From Bombilactobacillus thymidiniphilus (GTDB lineage Bacteria; Bacillota; Bacilli; Lactobacillales; Lactobacillaceae), in contig NZ_CP093365.1 of NCBI RefSeq assembly GCF_023380245.1, positions 1,426,001-1,490,000 of the forward strand: a stretch of DNA of 64,000 nucleotides, written 5' to 3'. Made by a program: the position numbers and the translations under genes. Under the pieces are notes generated by a model. That model made no database searches, was not told where the DNA came from, and saw only the letters and a list, made by a program, of their open reading frames with translations. Below are positions 36,524 through 45,307 of this stretch, piece by piece (the first letter of the stretch is position 1; every line of letters begins with the position of its first letter).

Positions 36524-38254
36524 TCAATTTCGAGTATTTTTTGATTTTGTAGGTAATAGTTTAGCATCAACTAGTAATGTTTTTTGATCTGTATAGATGA
36601 CAAATCCTGGTTTAGCACTATTTGGTTTATGAACGTGTTTGACCAAAGTGTAATCAATTGGAACCTTAGTTCCTTGCGCACCGACTTTGGAAAAATAAGC
36701 TGCTAGTTGAGCTGCTTGTAGTAGTGTTTCGTGACTAGGATTTAAACTTTCGATAATAACGTGTGAACCAGGTAAATTTTTGATGTGCAGCCAAGTATAG
36801 CGTTTGTCAGCCAACTTATTAGTGATGTAATCATTTTGTAAATTATTTTTACCTACGCGAATATTAGTACCATCACTCGCTACAAATAACTCGCCGGGGC
36901 GAGTTTTAACTTTTTTCTTTTTAGTATTTTTATTTTTCAAATACCCCTGCTGTTGCAGCTCCAAGATAATCTCTGCTAAATCATCCAGTCGGACATAATC
37001 CAGCTGGGCTAACAAACCTTGAAAATAGTTTAACTCCGTAGTTGCCAATTGTAATTGTTCTTGTAAATGTTTAGTGGAGTTTTTCAATTTTTGATAAGTT
37101 TTAAAATATTTTTGTGCATTTTTACTAGGTGAAAGATCGGGATGTAATTTGATTTCCAATAAATTATTGTTATCATAGTAATTCGGTAATTTAATACTGT
37201 TAAGACCACGATCTACTCTACTTAAATAAGCAGTTAATAATTCGCCCTCAATCCGATATTTTTCAGCATCTTTGGTTTTATCTAAATCTTTATTTAAACG
37301 CTTAATTTTAGTCTGGGAACGCTTAATATAACGTTTAGCAATTTGAATAATTGTACTAGCTTTTTGGCGCAAACGTTCTTGATGTGCACTTTGTTGATAA
37401 AAATTGTCCAACATGGAAGCGAAATTTGAAAAAGATTGCTCTTTATATCCGGCGCTTACTAAAGAATGGTAAGCAATTGCTGTGAAAATTTGCTGGTTTT
37501 GGCGCGTGTAAATCATGGGTTGCGGGGTATTAAAGGCAGTAAAGAAAGTATTCACTATATATAAAATGGCATTATAATCGGTTGCGCCATTTAACCTAAA
37601 GCTAAGTTCTTGGGCACTTTCTTTACTTAAGCCCATAAAATATTGTCTGATGAAAATGGCGCGTTCTGCAGTAGACATGATGTTAATTTGATTAACATGA
37701 AATTTGACGAATCTTTCACGTTCAAAGCTGTCAAAAGGATTTACTTTATCAGGTTGCGGTGGTAAACAATACTTAACTTTCGACAGCAATTCGCGATAAC
37801 GATTTTGGGATTCATCAATGTGTTTAATAGCATCAACAATAATATTCTGATCTTTTTTAACTAAAATTATATTACTGTGCCGACTCATGATTTCCACGTA
37901 AAGCAAAAAAGTTTGTAAATCCCCCAGCTCATTGCGACTAACTAATTCTAATACCAAAATGCGATCGTTTTCAATTTGATAAATTTGCTTAATTACGGCA
38001 CTATCTAAGTTCTTACGTAGCGCAATTAGGAAATTGGCTGGGGTCGGCGGGTTAATTGTTTTAATCTGCGTTATTTGAATGCGTGGATAAGTAGAGTTAG
38101 CAGACAGTAACAAATTATACTTTTCATGATGATTACGAATTGTTAGTAGTACTTCTTGCGCAAAAGGTTGTTGAATTTTACTAATGCGACCACCAACTAG
38201 GGTTTGTTGTAATTCATGTTGTAAAGCATGGATAAAAACACCGTCAAACGACAT
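36524..38254 (-). CDS. rqcH: RqcH, ribosome quality control protein (NFACT/FbpA family)
   Basis: A 576-residue Rqc2/NEMF homologue that binds peptidyl-tRNA-blocked 50S subunits and adds C-terminal alanine tails to stalled peptides. It shows the NFACT-N start MSFDGVFIHAL, EIMSRHSNIILV near residue 128, a helical coiled-coil middle (about 285-430) and the NFACT-R end (YTWLHIKNLPGSHVII near 487). Older annotation as a fibronectin-binding protein comes from surface studies. GGAG precedes the ATG. It stands alone, divergent from degV. Confidence 0.93.
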   Translation of the reverse strand: MSFDGVFIHALQHELQQTLVGGRISKIQQPFAQEVLLTIRNHHEKYNLLLSANSTYPRIQITQIKTINPPTPANFLIALRKNLDSAVIKQIYQIENDRILVLELVSRNELGDLQTFLLYVEIMSRHSNIILVKKDQNIIVDAIKHIDESQNRYRELLSKVKYCLPPQPDKVNPFDSFERERFVKFHVNQINIMSTAERAIFIRQYFMGLSKESAQELSFRLNGATDYNAILYIVNTFFTAFNTPQPMIYTRQNQQIFTAIAYHSLVSAGYKEQSFSNFASMLDNFYQQSAHQERLRQKASTIIQIAKRYIKRSQTKIKRLNKDLDKTKDAEKYRIEGELLTAYLSRVDRGLNSIKLPNYYDNNNLLEIKLHPDLSPSKNAQKYFKTYQKLKNSTKHLQEQLQLATTELNYFQGLLAQLDYVRLDDLAEIILELQQQGYLKNKNTKKKKVKTRPGELFVASDGTNIRVGKNNLQNDYITNKLADKRYTWLHIKNLPGSHVIIESLNPSHETLLQAAQLAAYFSKVGAQGTKVPIDYTLVKHVHKPNSAKPGFVIYTDQKTLLVDAKLLPTKSKNTRN

Positions 38255-38298
38255 AAATGTAGAACTCCAATAACTAGATTTATTTTCTAAGTATCAAT

Positions 38299-38328
38299 TT
38301 TACACTATTAGTAGTAATATGGTACAAT
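38299..38328 (+). promoter_or_regulatory. Promoter of degV
   Basis: A -35 TTTACA at 38299-38304 and a -10 TACAAT at 38323-38328 with an 18-base spacer. Transcription would begin near 38335, which rules out the upstream ATG at 38319 as the degV start. Confidence 0.6.
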
Positions 38329-38366
38329 ATTTTCTATTAAAATTTGAATTATGGTTTGGTAAAAAA

Positions 38367-39251
38367 ATGTTTGATGAAAATAATATGCGAATTGCTGTTG
38401 TTACTGACAGTTCTTCATATCTATCAAAGCAAGAAGCGCAAGAATATGGTGTTCATATTGTTTCATTACCAGTAATAATGGAGGGGCATACTTATCATGA
38501 AGGCGTAGATATTAGCACTGCCGATTTTTATGAAAAGATGCGCAATATGGATGAATTGCCGAAGACCTCACAACCTAGCTTAGGTGAAATGGACAAATTG
38601 TATGACCAGTTGGCTGATGAAGGTTATGATATTGTTATTTCAATTCATCTCGCAGCAACGATTTCTGGCTTTATTAACAGCTTACATACTTTGGCTGCTT
38701 CTAAAACCAATATTAAACTTGTTCCCTATGATTCACAAATAACGATTAGATTAATGGGTTATTTAGCTTTGCAGGCTGGTAAAATGGCACAAGAAGGTCT
38801 TAATTTAGATACGATTTTGTCGCGTTTAGATATGCTACGCGCAACAATTGATGAGAATTTCATTGTTAAGGATTTGACTAACTTGGTGAAGGGAGGACGA
38901 TTATCAAATGCTTCTGCAGTAATCGGTAATATGCTCAATATCAAACCTTTATTAACTTTTGATGATGAAACAGATGAAATTGTTGCTTATGGTAAAGTTC
39001 GTTCAGAGAAGAAAGCTTACTTGAAAAGTGAAGAACGTTTTCGAAGAGCACAAGCTGAAGCTAAGTTTCCTTATCGTTTAGTAGTCTTAGATGCTAATGA
39101 TCCAAAAGAAAATGATCGCTGGACGGCGCATTTACGTGAAGAATTTCCCGACATTACAATTGAGCAGAGCTATTTTGGTCCAGTTATTGGAACTCATTTA
39201 GGTGAAAAAGCAATGGCGATTGCTTGGATGAAAGATTTTGATCGAGTGTAA
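38367..39251 (+). CDS. DegV-family fatty-acid-binding protein
   Basis: About 294 residues. The two-domain DegV fold binds a fatty acid, and FakB-type members hand fatty acids to FakA kinase for phospholipid synthesis. The N-terminal AVVTDSSSYLS, TSQPSLGEM near residue 70, ISGFINSLHTLAA near 95 and GGRLSN near 175 are lipid-site motifs. The open frame extends to 38319, but the promoter there makes 38367 (after TTTGGT) or 38385 (MRIAVVTDSS) the likely start. I chose 38367 with reservation. A strong terminator follows at once. Confidence 0.88.
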   Translation: MFDENNMRIAVVTDSSSYLSKQEAQEYGVHIVSLPVIMEGHTYHEGVDISTADFYEKMRNMDELPKTSQPSLGEMDKLYDQLADEGYDIVISIHLAATISGFINSLHTLAASKTNIKLVPYDSQITIRLMGYLALQAGKMAQEGLNLDTILSRLDMLRATIDENFIVKDLTNLVKGGRLSNASAVIGNMLNIKPLLTFDDETDEIVAYGKVRSEKKAYLKSEERFRRAQAEAKFPYRLVVLDANDPKENDRWTAHLREEFPDITIEQSYFGPVIGTHLGEKAMAIAWMKDFDRV

Positions 39252-39277
39252 GCAACTAGTTAGCTAGTTGCTTTTTT
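39251..39277 (+). terminator. Intrinsic terminator of degV
   Basis: A perfect 9-base stem AGCAACTAG/CTAGTTGCT with a 4-base loop and a T run, directly at the degV stop. Confidence 0.92.
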
Positions 39278-39349
39278 GCTACCCATAGTTATTGACAAAT
39301 TATTTGTACTTGTTAAGATGAGATTATATTAATTTTGGAGGTTTCTGTA

Positions 39350-39835
39350 ATGTATAAGCCCCGTAAATTGGCGGCACTTCAGCTGTCACCTACTGCTTTG
39401 AAAGTGTTGACAGCTTGGTTAATCGAAGCTGCCAACCGTAAACAAATTGTTGAACAGACTGACTTGACTAAGAGTTCATTATTTCGTTATATCAAGCAAA
39501 TTAAATCCGGCGAAAAACAAATTAGCGAATTGTTTACATTTCAGCAAATGCAGCAATTAATTGCTTTGCAAAATTCTGAGTGGAATAATTACAAAAAAGT
39601 TAAAGAAGATCCAGCTAATACTGATTTAAGCAAACAAGAAAAGCAAGTTGCTCATACACTTAAGAAACGAGGATGGTCCCTTTCGCAAAATAATCTTGAT
39701 TTCGCAAAAGTCTTGCGTTTACAGGCTGGTAATCAAACAGAACAAACTAAAGGTAATGAGTTATTAGCAAGTTGGACATCAGCTAAGCGGGCACATTATC
39801 AAGAATATAAAAAGCAGGTTACTGGAAATGAGTGA
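39350..39835 (+). CDS. Small helix-turn-helix-like protein, function unknown
   Basis: A 161-residue, basic, soluble protein. Residues about 20-60 (ALKVLTAWL then TDLTKSSLFRYIKQIKSG) read like a DNA-binding helix-turn-helix, and the rest is helical and charged. I do not recognise the family. The frame extends to a TTG at 39335, but the ATG at 39350 has a GGAGG 8 bases upstream and is preferred. It overlaps the RusA-type gene by 8 bases, so a joint role in DNA processing or its regulation is plausible inference. Confidence 0.75.
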   Translation: MYKPRKLAALQLSPTALKVLTAWLIEAANRKQIVEQTDLTKSSLFRYIKQIKSGEKQISELFTFQQMQQLIALQNSEWNNYKKVKEDPANTDLSKQEKQVAHTLKKRGWSLSQNNLDFAKVLRLQAGNQTEQTKGNELLASWTSAKRAHYQEYKKQVTGNE

Positions 39836-40274
39836 ATGGCAAGCAATTATTCCGCTAGCACCGTTAGCAACGCCACGACCGCAGTTTCGTCATGTTACTA
39901 GTGGTTCAAAGAGCAAGACAATCACATATTATCCTGCAAAATATACAGAATATATGAATGATGTCCAAACTTTTTTGACTGATCATCATTTGTACAATGA
40001 TACTTTTGAGCAAGTTATCCATGCTCCTTTTGGTATTCTAGCGGAGATAGCCTTTTATTTACCTGTACCTAAGAATCAAAAAGACGTGAAGCAACTCATG
40101 CGCAAAACAGCACCAGATATTGACAATTTGCAAAAAGCAATTTTTGATAGTATTTTCAAAGATTTAAAGGTCCGTGATAGTCGTATAGTTGGTGTTAGTG
40201 CTATTAAAATGAATGAAAAGAATTATCCCCGTACCGAAATAAAATTAATAGGGATTGAAGATCATGAACGATAA
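39828..40274 (+). CDS. rusA: RusA-family Holliday junction resolvase
   Basis: A 148-residue protein with the RusA core: LAPLATPRPQ near the N-terminus, APDIDNLQKAIFDSIF near residue 88 and VRDSRIVGVSAIKMNEK near 110, carrying the acidic metal-binding residues. RusA cuts four-way DNA junctions and is usually encoded by prophages. Here it is embedded between a helix-turn-helix-like gene and a gene of unknown function, without other phage genes nearby. It could be a domesticated phage cassette. It overlaps both neighbours. Confidence 0.88.
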   Translation: MSEWQAIIPLAPLATPRPQFRHVTSGSKSKTITYYPAKYTEYMNDVQTFLTDHHLYNDTFEQVIHAPFGILAEIAFYLPVPKNQKDVKQLMRKTAPDIDNLQKAIFDSIFKDLKVRDSRIVGVSAIKMNEKNYPRTEIKLIGIEDHER

Positions 40275-40875
40275 TAATACTAAAATTAAGTATCTTTTAC
40301 AATGCGAGCCTGAATTACAGTTGTTGGTTAATAAGTATTTGCAATCTTTGAAGCAGTATCAAATTTTAGTGAAAATAGATCGTAAACATTATCAGCAGTT
40401 AAAAAATGATTTACAACCATTTATTGAAAAGCCTGTGGTTAAGGAGTTGTTATCGACCAGTTTAGTTGATTATAAGCATTTCCAAAAGACACCCCGTAAA
40501 CCATTGACTACTAAAATTCAACATTTAGCTACGGATGATCTGGATTTTTTGGCGCAGGTTCATGTGGATCAGATTATGCCATTGCCGATTTTTCCAGAAG
40601 GAACTGAGATTATTAATTATTTACATCAAATTCGTAAACGGACCATGTATATTAAGCGCGGTTATACTATTTTGCAGTATGTGCAACCGGTTTACAAAGC
40701 ACTCACTCGTCTACGACGTGGGGTTGTTAAACAGTCTGGTTATAAGGCGATGAGCAATGCTTGGCAAGCTTATCTTAAGGCATTTGATGATTTGCAGACT
40801 TACTATGAACAACATTATTTGCAAGCTGGCGGTACACCACGCAATTATCACGGACATAGCGCACATGAAAAGTAA
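40264..40875 (+). CDS. Hypothetical protein in the rusA operon
   Basis: A 203-residue soluble, basic protein with no motif I recognise. It is mostly helical by composition, with a segment LRRGVVKQSGYKAM near residue 150 and a His-rich end. The frame extends to a TTG at 40255, but the ATG at 40264 follows an AGGGATTG region and is the more likely start. It overlaps the rusA stop by 11 bases. By position it may work with the resolvase. Confidence 0.7.
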   Translation: MNDNNTKIKYLLQCEPELQLLVNKYLQSLKQYQILVKIDRKHYQQLKNDLQPFIEKPVVKELLSTSLVDYKHFQKTPRKPLTTKIQHLATDDLDFLAQVHVDQIMPLPIFPEGTEIINYLHQIRKRTMYIKRGYTILQYVQPVYKALTRLRRGVVKQSGYKAMSNAWQAYLKAFDDLQTYYEQHYLQAGGTPRNYHGHSAHEK

Positions 40876-40972
40876 TGATTTTCTAAGATGATGCTTATCT
40901 GTAATTATAAGTTATGTGAAGTAGGCAATAGTGGATGTGATTATGTTATTTTTTGTATAAAAAGCATGTTTT

Positions 40973-41108
40973 AATAAAAATAATGATGATTACTTTTTGA
41001 TTTGAGGTTTTTGTACCCTTAAAGATTTATCAGTAGTAAAACCGGTAAGCGATCAGATCGCAATATGCCTACGTTTTTGTATCCTTAAGGATTTATCAGT
41101 AGTAAAAC
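40973..41108 (+). CRISPR. Minimal CRISPR array, type II-A-like: leader, two repeats, one spacer
   Basis: Two 36-base repeats at 41007-41042 and 41073-41108 (GTTTTTGTA-CCTTAA start, CAGTAGTAAAAC end, two differences between them) enclose a 30-base spacer (41043-41072). Repeat and spacer lengths and the repeat start match type II-A arrays of streptococci and lactobacilli. Bases 41000-41006 are ATTTGAG, the leader-anchoring sequence where Cas1-Cas2-Csn2 insert spacers. The preceding leader from 40973 is shared with the unit at 15225-15294. No cas gene or clear tracrRNA is in the window. Confidence 0.85.
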
Positions 41109-41120
41109 ATTAGCAATTAT

Positions 41121-41167
41121 AAGACAATGTTTTGGATTATTTAATTATCTGAAATATTGTCTTTTTT
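41121..41167 (+). terminator. Terminator of the CRISPR transcript
   Basis: A 12-base stem AAGACAATGTTT/AAATATTGTCTT (one G-U pair) with a 19-base loop and a T run, 12 bases after the last repeat. The remaining gap up to 41357 is AT-rich without a gene. Confidence 0.8.
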
Positions 41168-41357
41168 ATTTTTAGATTTAGATGCTAATTAATTTACTCA
41201 TTTTGTATTTACAAAATGCACTTATTGGATTAAAATTCATCCTATTGGGTTAAATATAATGAATATATTTTTACTAAATAATACATAATTAACTGATAAA
41301 ACAAATTATAAATCTTAATTATGAGTTGTATTAACAATTTATTGGAGGAGGGCAATA

Positions 41358-42737
41358 TTGAGGGATAAATTGCAGAAATGGACCTGCTTTAAAAAAGCAT
41401 CGTCCATTATTTTAATTTTGGATTTTTTATTATTTGGCTTACTTGGCTATTGGATGCCATTAGTAGGTGACGACCTGAATTGGTGGAGTACATGGGGACA
41501 GAATTATTTTTTTAATGGCACTTTTTTGAACTATGATGGACGCTATTTAGGCGATTTATTAATTATTTTGATGAGTCATTTACCAATTATTAGTTTTTTA
41601 ATTTACGGTTTTTGTGGGAGTTTATTAGCATATCTAATAGCCAGAATTTTACGAATTATTTTCCCGCATAGCAATTATTATTTAAGATTGGTACTCAGTT
41701 CACTTGCTTTGTTGTTACTACCAAGAAGTATTTTTCGACAAATTTGGGGTTGGCATGCTGGTTTTGCTAATTATGGTCCGTCACTAATTTTTCCACTTTT
41801 TTTTATTGCTTTGACTTTAAAATATTGGAATAATAAACAACATCCGCAATTTAATCATTCTTGGCTTTTGTTCATAAGTGCTATTGCCGCACAATTTTTA
41901 GCTGAACATATTACGTTACTTAATTGTTTGAATATTGTATTGGTACTTATTTTAGGCCGGCAGCATTTGACCTCCTCATTTAAAAAGCAATATTTAAAGC
42001 CATTGGCATTGGGAAATTTTCTTGGAGCCATTTTAATGTTTTGCAATGGTGCTTATGTGCGTGTTTTAATGGGAAAAGATACTTATCGCAGTGTTGGTCA
42101 AGTACAACAAGATACACTAATTAATTACCTAAAAAATTTATTTGTGGGACGCCCACACCTTATGTTAGCTATGTTAATTTTTGTATTTGTTTTAGTAGTC
42201 TTGTGCTGGCTGAATTGGCAAAGATTCCACAATAGACTTTTGCTGGTGACAAATTGTTGGTTACTTTTATCAGCGACTGTTTCTCAAGCACCATTTATCG
42301 TAATTTCACCTTATGGACCACGTTGTCAATTTGTCTTTGTAATTTTTTTATGGCTGATAATATTGTTAAATATCTTGCCATGGTTAAATTTGGCACCACG
42401 TATTTTTTCTGTGTTAGTAACATTATTCTTCTTATTTACAGGAATTAAGTTTGATCATATTGCTTATGATTATCATCAAACTTTCGTAGTTGCAACAGCT
42501 TTAAGTATAGAGCAAGGTCGACAACATGTTAAACACACTTATGTACTGAATTATCGTGATGTTAATTTTATTTGGGCAACTAACAGTAGTTGGGATGCTA
42601 ATTTCAAGGCCTATTTTGTCAATCCAGAGAGTAAAGTTGTGCCGGTTGACTATCAGACTTGGCAAGATTTAAGTCAAGGATTGAATTTAAAACAAAAGCA
42701 CGATCGTTCTATATTATTGCAACGATTGAATAAATAA
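41358..42737 (+). CDS. Polytopic membrane protein, DUF6056/GT-C-like
   Basis: A 459-residue protein with about ten membrane segments. After the first segment comes GDDLNWWSTWG (about residues 37-47), an acidic motif at the outer face of the kind seen in GT-C glycosyltransferases and DUF6056 proteins, and the C-terminal 90 residues are soluble. It may transfer sugars to a surface polymer, which I infer from topology and motif. The start is a TTG with a strong GGAGGAGGG 5 bases upstream. It stands alone, flanked by terminators. Confidence 0.7.
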   Translation: MRDKLQKWTCFKKASSIILILDFLLFGLLGYWMPLVGDDLNWWSTWGQNYFFNGTFLNYDGRYLGDLLIILMSHLPIISFLIYGFCGSLLAYLIARILRIIFPHSNYYLRLVLSSLALLLLPRSIFRQIWGWHAGFANYGPSLIFPLFFIALTLKYWNNKQHPQFNHSWLLFISAIAAQFLAEHITLLNCLNIVLVLILGRQHLTSSFKKQYLKPLALGNFLGAILMFCNGAYVRVLMGKDTYRSVGQVQQDTLINYLKNLFVGRPHLMLAMLIFVFVLVVLCWLNWQRFHNRLLLVTNCWLLLSATVSQAPFIVISPYGPRCQFVFVIFLWLIILLNILPWLNLAPRIFSVLVTLFFLFTGIKFDHIAYDYHQTFVVATALSIEQGRQHVKHTYVLNYRDVNFIWATNSSWDANFKAYFVNPESKVVPVDYQTWQDLSQGLNLKQKHDRSILLQRLNK

Positions 42738-42770
42738 AATAGCTAATCCTTTGGATTGGCTATTTTTGTG
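42737..42770 (+). terminator. Intrinsic terminator after the membrane protein
   Basis: A 13-base stem AAATAGCTAATCC/GGATTGGCTATTT with one G-U pair, a 3-base loop and a short T run, overlapping the stop codon. Confidence 0.85.
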
Positions 42771-42777
42771 AAATTAA

Positions 42778-43265
42778 TTATACTTGTTGATTACTTTCCA
42801 GTTTTAACAAGGCTTTTTTACGGGTGAGACCGCCAGCATAGCCAGTTAATGAACCATCTTTGCCTAAAACGCGATGGCCAAGGGATGATTAAACTAATTG
42901 GATTGTGCCCTGTGGCATTGCCAACTGCGCGTGCTTTATTAATTTTAATTGCTAGTTCAGATTGTAAGCAATCAGACAACTGCTAATAAGTTGTTGCTTG
43001 CCCGTAAGGTATTTTGCTGTCTAAAAAATGTTACTTCCGGTTTAATAGGAACTGAATGTATATCAGGTTTTTGTCCTTGAAAATACCTTTATAGCCAGTT
43101 GATAGCTAGCCTAATAGGGCGGCTTTTAGATTTTTTGGCTGCAGCAAGATCATAATGGGCACCATAATTTTTTTGGTTATTAAACCATAAGCCTAACAAA
43201 GCTTTTTCATCACTTAGTAAAACGATTTTACCTAATGGGGATTGATAAATTGCTGAGTACAACAT
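42778..43265 (-). pseudogene. ogt: Broken methylated-DNA-protein cysteine methyltransferase (ogt)
   Basis: The N-terminus MLYSAIYQSPLGKIVLLSD and the C-terminal VLGKDGSLTGYAGGLTRKK are those of O6-methylguanine-DNA methyltransferase, a suicide repair enzyme. Several frameshifts and stops interrupt it (for example at about 43080-43089 and 42960). The active-site PCHR coding stretch near 42890 reads CCTTGGCCATCGC. Removing one G restores Pro-Cys-His-Arg, so an insertion lies in the nucleophile codon. The frame upstream of 43265 is spurious. Confidence 0.88.
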
Positions 43266-43388
43266 ATTAGTTTTTTCCTTTACATTAAATTTGGACAAAA
43301 TTAATTGACCTGAAGTGAACTTTAAGTAATATAATTTAGGCGTTGAAACGTTATGTTTTAAAATTGATCTATGTAAGGAGTGCAAAGT

Positions 43389-44258
43389 ATGACTATTCTT
43401 GATGAAACTTATACGTTAGCTAATGGTGTTAAAATCCCTAAGTTAGGTTTTGGAACTTGGTTAATTGATAATGATAAGGTTCAAGAGCCGGTAAAGCAAG
43501 CTCTAACAGCTGGGTATTGTCATATTGATACTGCGGAGGCCTACGGCAATGAAAAAGGAATTGGTGTGGCTTTACGCGAAAGTGATATCTCTCGCGATAA
43601 GCTCTTTATAACGACTAAATTAGCGGCTGATATTAAATCTTATCCTGAAGCAGTTGAAGCTATTGATCAGTCATTGACCGATTTGGGTTTAGATTATGTT
43701 GATTTGATGATCATTCATTCACCACAACCTTGGGATAAATTTCGCAATGGTGAGCATTACTTTGCGGGAAATTTAGCTGCTTGGCAAGCTTTGGAAGATG
43801 CTTATAAGGTCGGGAAAATTAGAGCGATTGGTGTTTCCAATTTTGAAAAAACTGATTTAGACAATATTTTGACTAATGGAACAGTTAAACCGGTGGTGAA
43901 TCAAGTGTTAGCACATGTTTCCAATACTCCATTTGATTTATTAGATTATTGCCAACAACATGATATATTAGTTGAAGCTTATTCACCAGTTGCACACGGA
44001 GCCATTCTCCAGAATCCAATTTTACAGCAAATGGCAGCTAAGTATGATGTCAGTGTGGCGCAGTTATGTTTGCGCTATTGTCTAGACTTAGGTATGTTGC
44101 CCTTACCTAAGTCAACAACTTCGAGTCATATTATTGCTAACACTCAGTTGAATTTTATGATTAAACAAGAAGGTCTTAAACAACTGAAGCAAATTGATCA
44201 TATTCAAGATTACGGTGAGTTCAATGGCTTTCCCGTATATGAAAAGACTGACAAGTAA
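43389..44258 (+). CDS. Aldo/keto reductase
   Basis: A 289-residue TIM-barrel NADPH-dependent oxidoreductase. GFGTW near the N-terminus, DTAEAYGNEKGIG (catalytic Asp and Tyr, near residue 46), the TTK lysine near 79 and IHSP histidine near 110 make up the tetrad, and the cofactor-binding LPLPKSTTSSH lies near 240. The substrate is not apparent. The frame extends to GTG 43380, but the ATG at 43389 has GGAG at good spacing. It heads a three-gene operon with CMD and cupin proteins. Confidence 0.93.
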   Translation: MTILDETYTLANGVKIPKLGFGTWLIDNDKVQEPVKQALTAGYCHIDTAEAYGNEKGIGVALRESDISRDKLFITTKLAADIKSYPEAVEAIDQSLTDLGLDYVDLMIIHSPQPWDKFRNGEHYFAGNLAAWQALEDAYKVGKIRAIGVSNFEKTDLDNILTNGTVKPVVNQVLAHVSNTPFDLLDYCQQHDILVEAYSPVAHGAILQNPILQQMAAKYDVSVAQLCLRYCLDLGMLPLPKSTTSSHIIANTQLNFMIKQEGLKQLKQIDHIQDYGEFNGFPVYEKTDK

Positions 44259-44272
44259 CTGGGAGGATTATA

Positions 44273-44590
44273 ATGGCTAAAAAACAAACTGCTGGCAGAG
44301 AACAGCTTGGTGATTTTGCACCACAATTTGCGCAACTCAATGATGATGTGTTATTTGGCGAAGTGTGGGATAAAGAAGATGAACTTAGTGCGCATGATCG
44401 TTCTTTAATTACGATTGCGGCACTAATTACGATGGGTAATACTGAGCAAATAGCAACTCATTTACAAATTGGTAAAAATAATGGTATCACTAGGCAAGAA
44501 ATTGTCGCTGAAATTACGCACTTAGCTTTTTATGTTGGTTGGCCTAAAGCTTGGTCGACTTTCAATCGTGCTAAAGAAATCTGGCAATAA
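44273..44590 (+). CDS. Carboxymuconolactone decarboxylase (CMD) family protein
   Basis: A 105-residue all-helical CMD-fold protein: LSAHDRSLITIAALITMGN near residue 42, HLQIGKNNGITRQEI near 64 and GWPKAWSTFN near 88. It has no CxxC, so it is not an AhpD-type peroxidase partner. Its role in lactobacilli is undefined. It lies 14 bases after the aldo/keto reductase with GGGAGG upstream, and this trio is probably a detoxification or carbonyl-metabolism operon, which is inferred. Confidence 0.88.
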   Translation: MAKKQTAGREQLGDFAPQFAQLNDDVLFGEVWDKEDELSAHDRSLITIAALITMGNTEQIATHLQIGKNNGITRQEIVAEITHLAFYVGWPKAWSTFNRAKEIWQ

Positions 44591-44605
44591 TTAGGAGGAT
44601 TCATT

Positions 44606-45037
44606 ATGGCAGAAGATAACATTGAACAACCTGGAGTGTTCGCGACCGGATCAATGAATGATGCTTATGCGCAATATTTTATTGGACAAAGTTATAATAA
44701 TTCTTTGGTGACACCTTCGGATGATGTCAGTGTTCCTGTTGCTAATGTGACTTTTGAACCGGGATGTCGCAATAATTGGCATATTCATCATCATGGCAGT
44801 CAGATTTTATTAGTAACTGGTGGTCAAGGCTGGTATCAAGAAGAAGGTAAGCCTGCTCAGTTATTAAATCCTGGTGATGTAGTGATCGCCCATGATGGTG
44901 TCAAGCATTGGCATGGGGCAACTAAAGATTCTTGGTTTAGCCATCTAGCAATTACGACTGGGGATGCTGAGTGGTTGGAACAAGTGACGGATGAATTTTA
45001 TGACACTTTAGATTCGACTGTTCCAAAGGAAGGTTAA
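44606..45037 (+). CDS. Cupin-domain protein
   Basis: A 143-residue single cupin barrel. The metal-binding motif WHIHHHGSQILLVTGGQGWY near residue 58 holds two or three His, and GDVVIAHDGVKHWHGA near 91 holds the last His. It may be an isomerase, dioxygenase or quercetinase-like enzyme, but the sequence does not say which. It is the third gene of the aldo/keto reductase-CMD operon, with an AGGAGG ribosome site. Confidence 0.9.
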   Translation: MAEDNIEQPGVFATGSMNDAYAQYFIGQSYNNSLVTPSDDVSVPVANVTFEPGCRNNWHIHHHGSQILLVTGGQGWYQEEGKPAQLLNPGDVVIAHDGVKHWHGATKDSWFSHLAITTGDAEWLEQVTDEFYDTLDSTVPKEG

Positions 45038-45088
45038 TTAATTAAATGGACTATTAAGCTTTTCAAAATAGTATTTGTTTAAAGATGA

Positions 45089-45120
45089 TAAGTGAGCTAT
45101 AAATTTAAATAGCTCACTTA
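45089..45120. terminator. Perfect hairpin after the cupin gene
   Basis: A perfect 12-base stem TAAGTGAGCTAT/ATAGCTCACTTA with an 8-base AT loop but no following T run. It is probably a weak or processed 3' end for the operon. The rest of the gap to 45307 is AT-rich and shows no gene. Confidence 0.55.
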
Positions 45121-45307
45121 CTACATATTTATTAAAATGTTTGACGGCAACCGGTTTACTCACAAGAGGCGATAGCGTATAAGAAAATTACGGCTTATTT
45201 TTGATATACTAATGATGGTTCTTTCATGTATGAAATATTACTTACTTAGTGTGTTGGCAGAAATTTAAAATGTATTACTTTTTTACTTACGGATAAATTC
45301 ATCATTT

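Noticed and set aside
36524-38254. Fibronectin-binding surface adhesin
   Set aside because: The domain order and lack of a signal peptide identify a cytoplasmic NFACT/RqcH protein; the old name is misleading.
41007-41108. Reading the 36-base direct repeats as a transposon or REP-type repeat
   Set aside because: Equal 36/30 spacing, the ATTTGAG leader end, the type II-A repeat start and the shared leader elsewhere fit a CRISPR array better.
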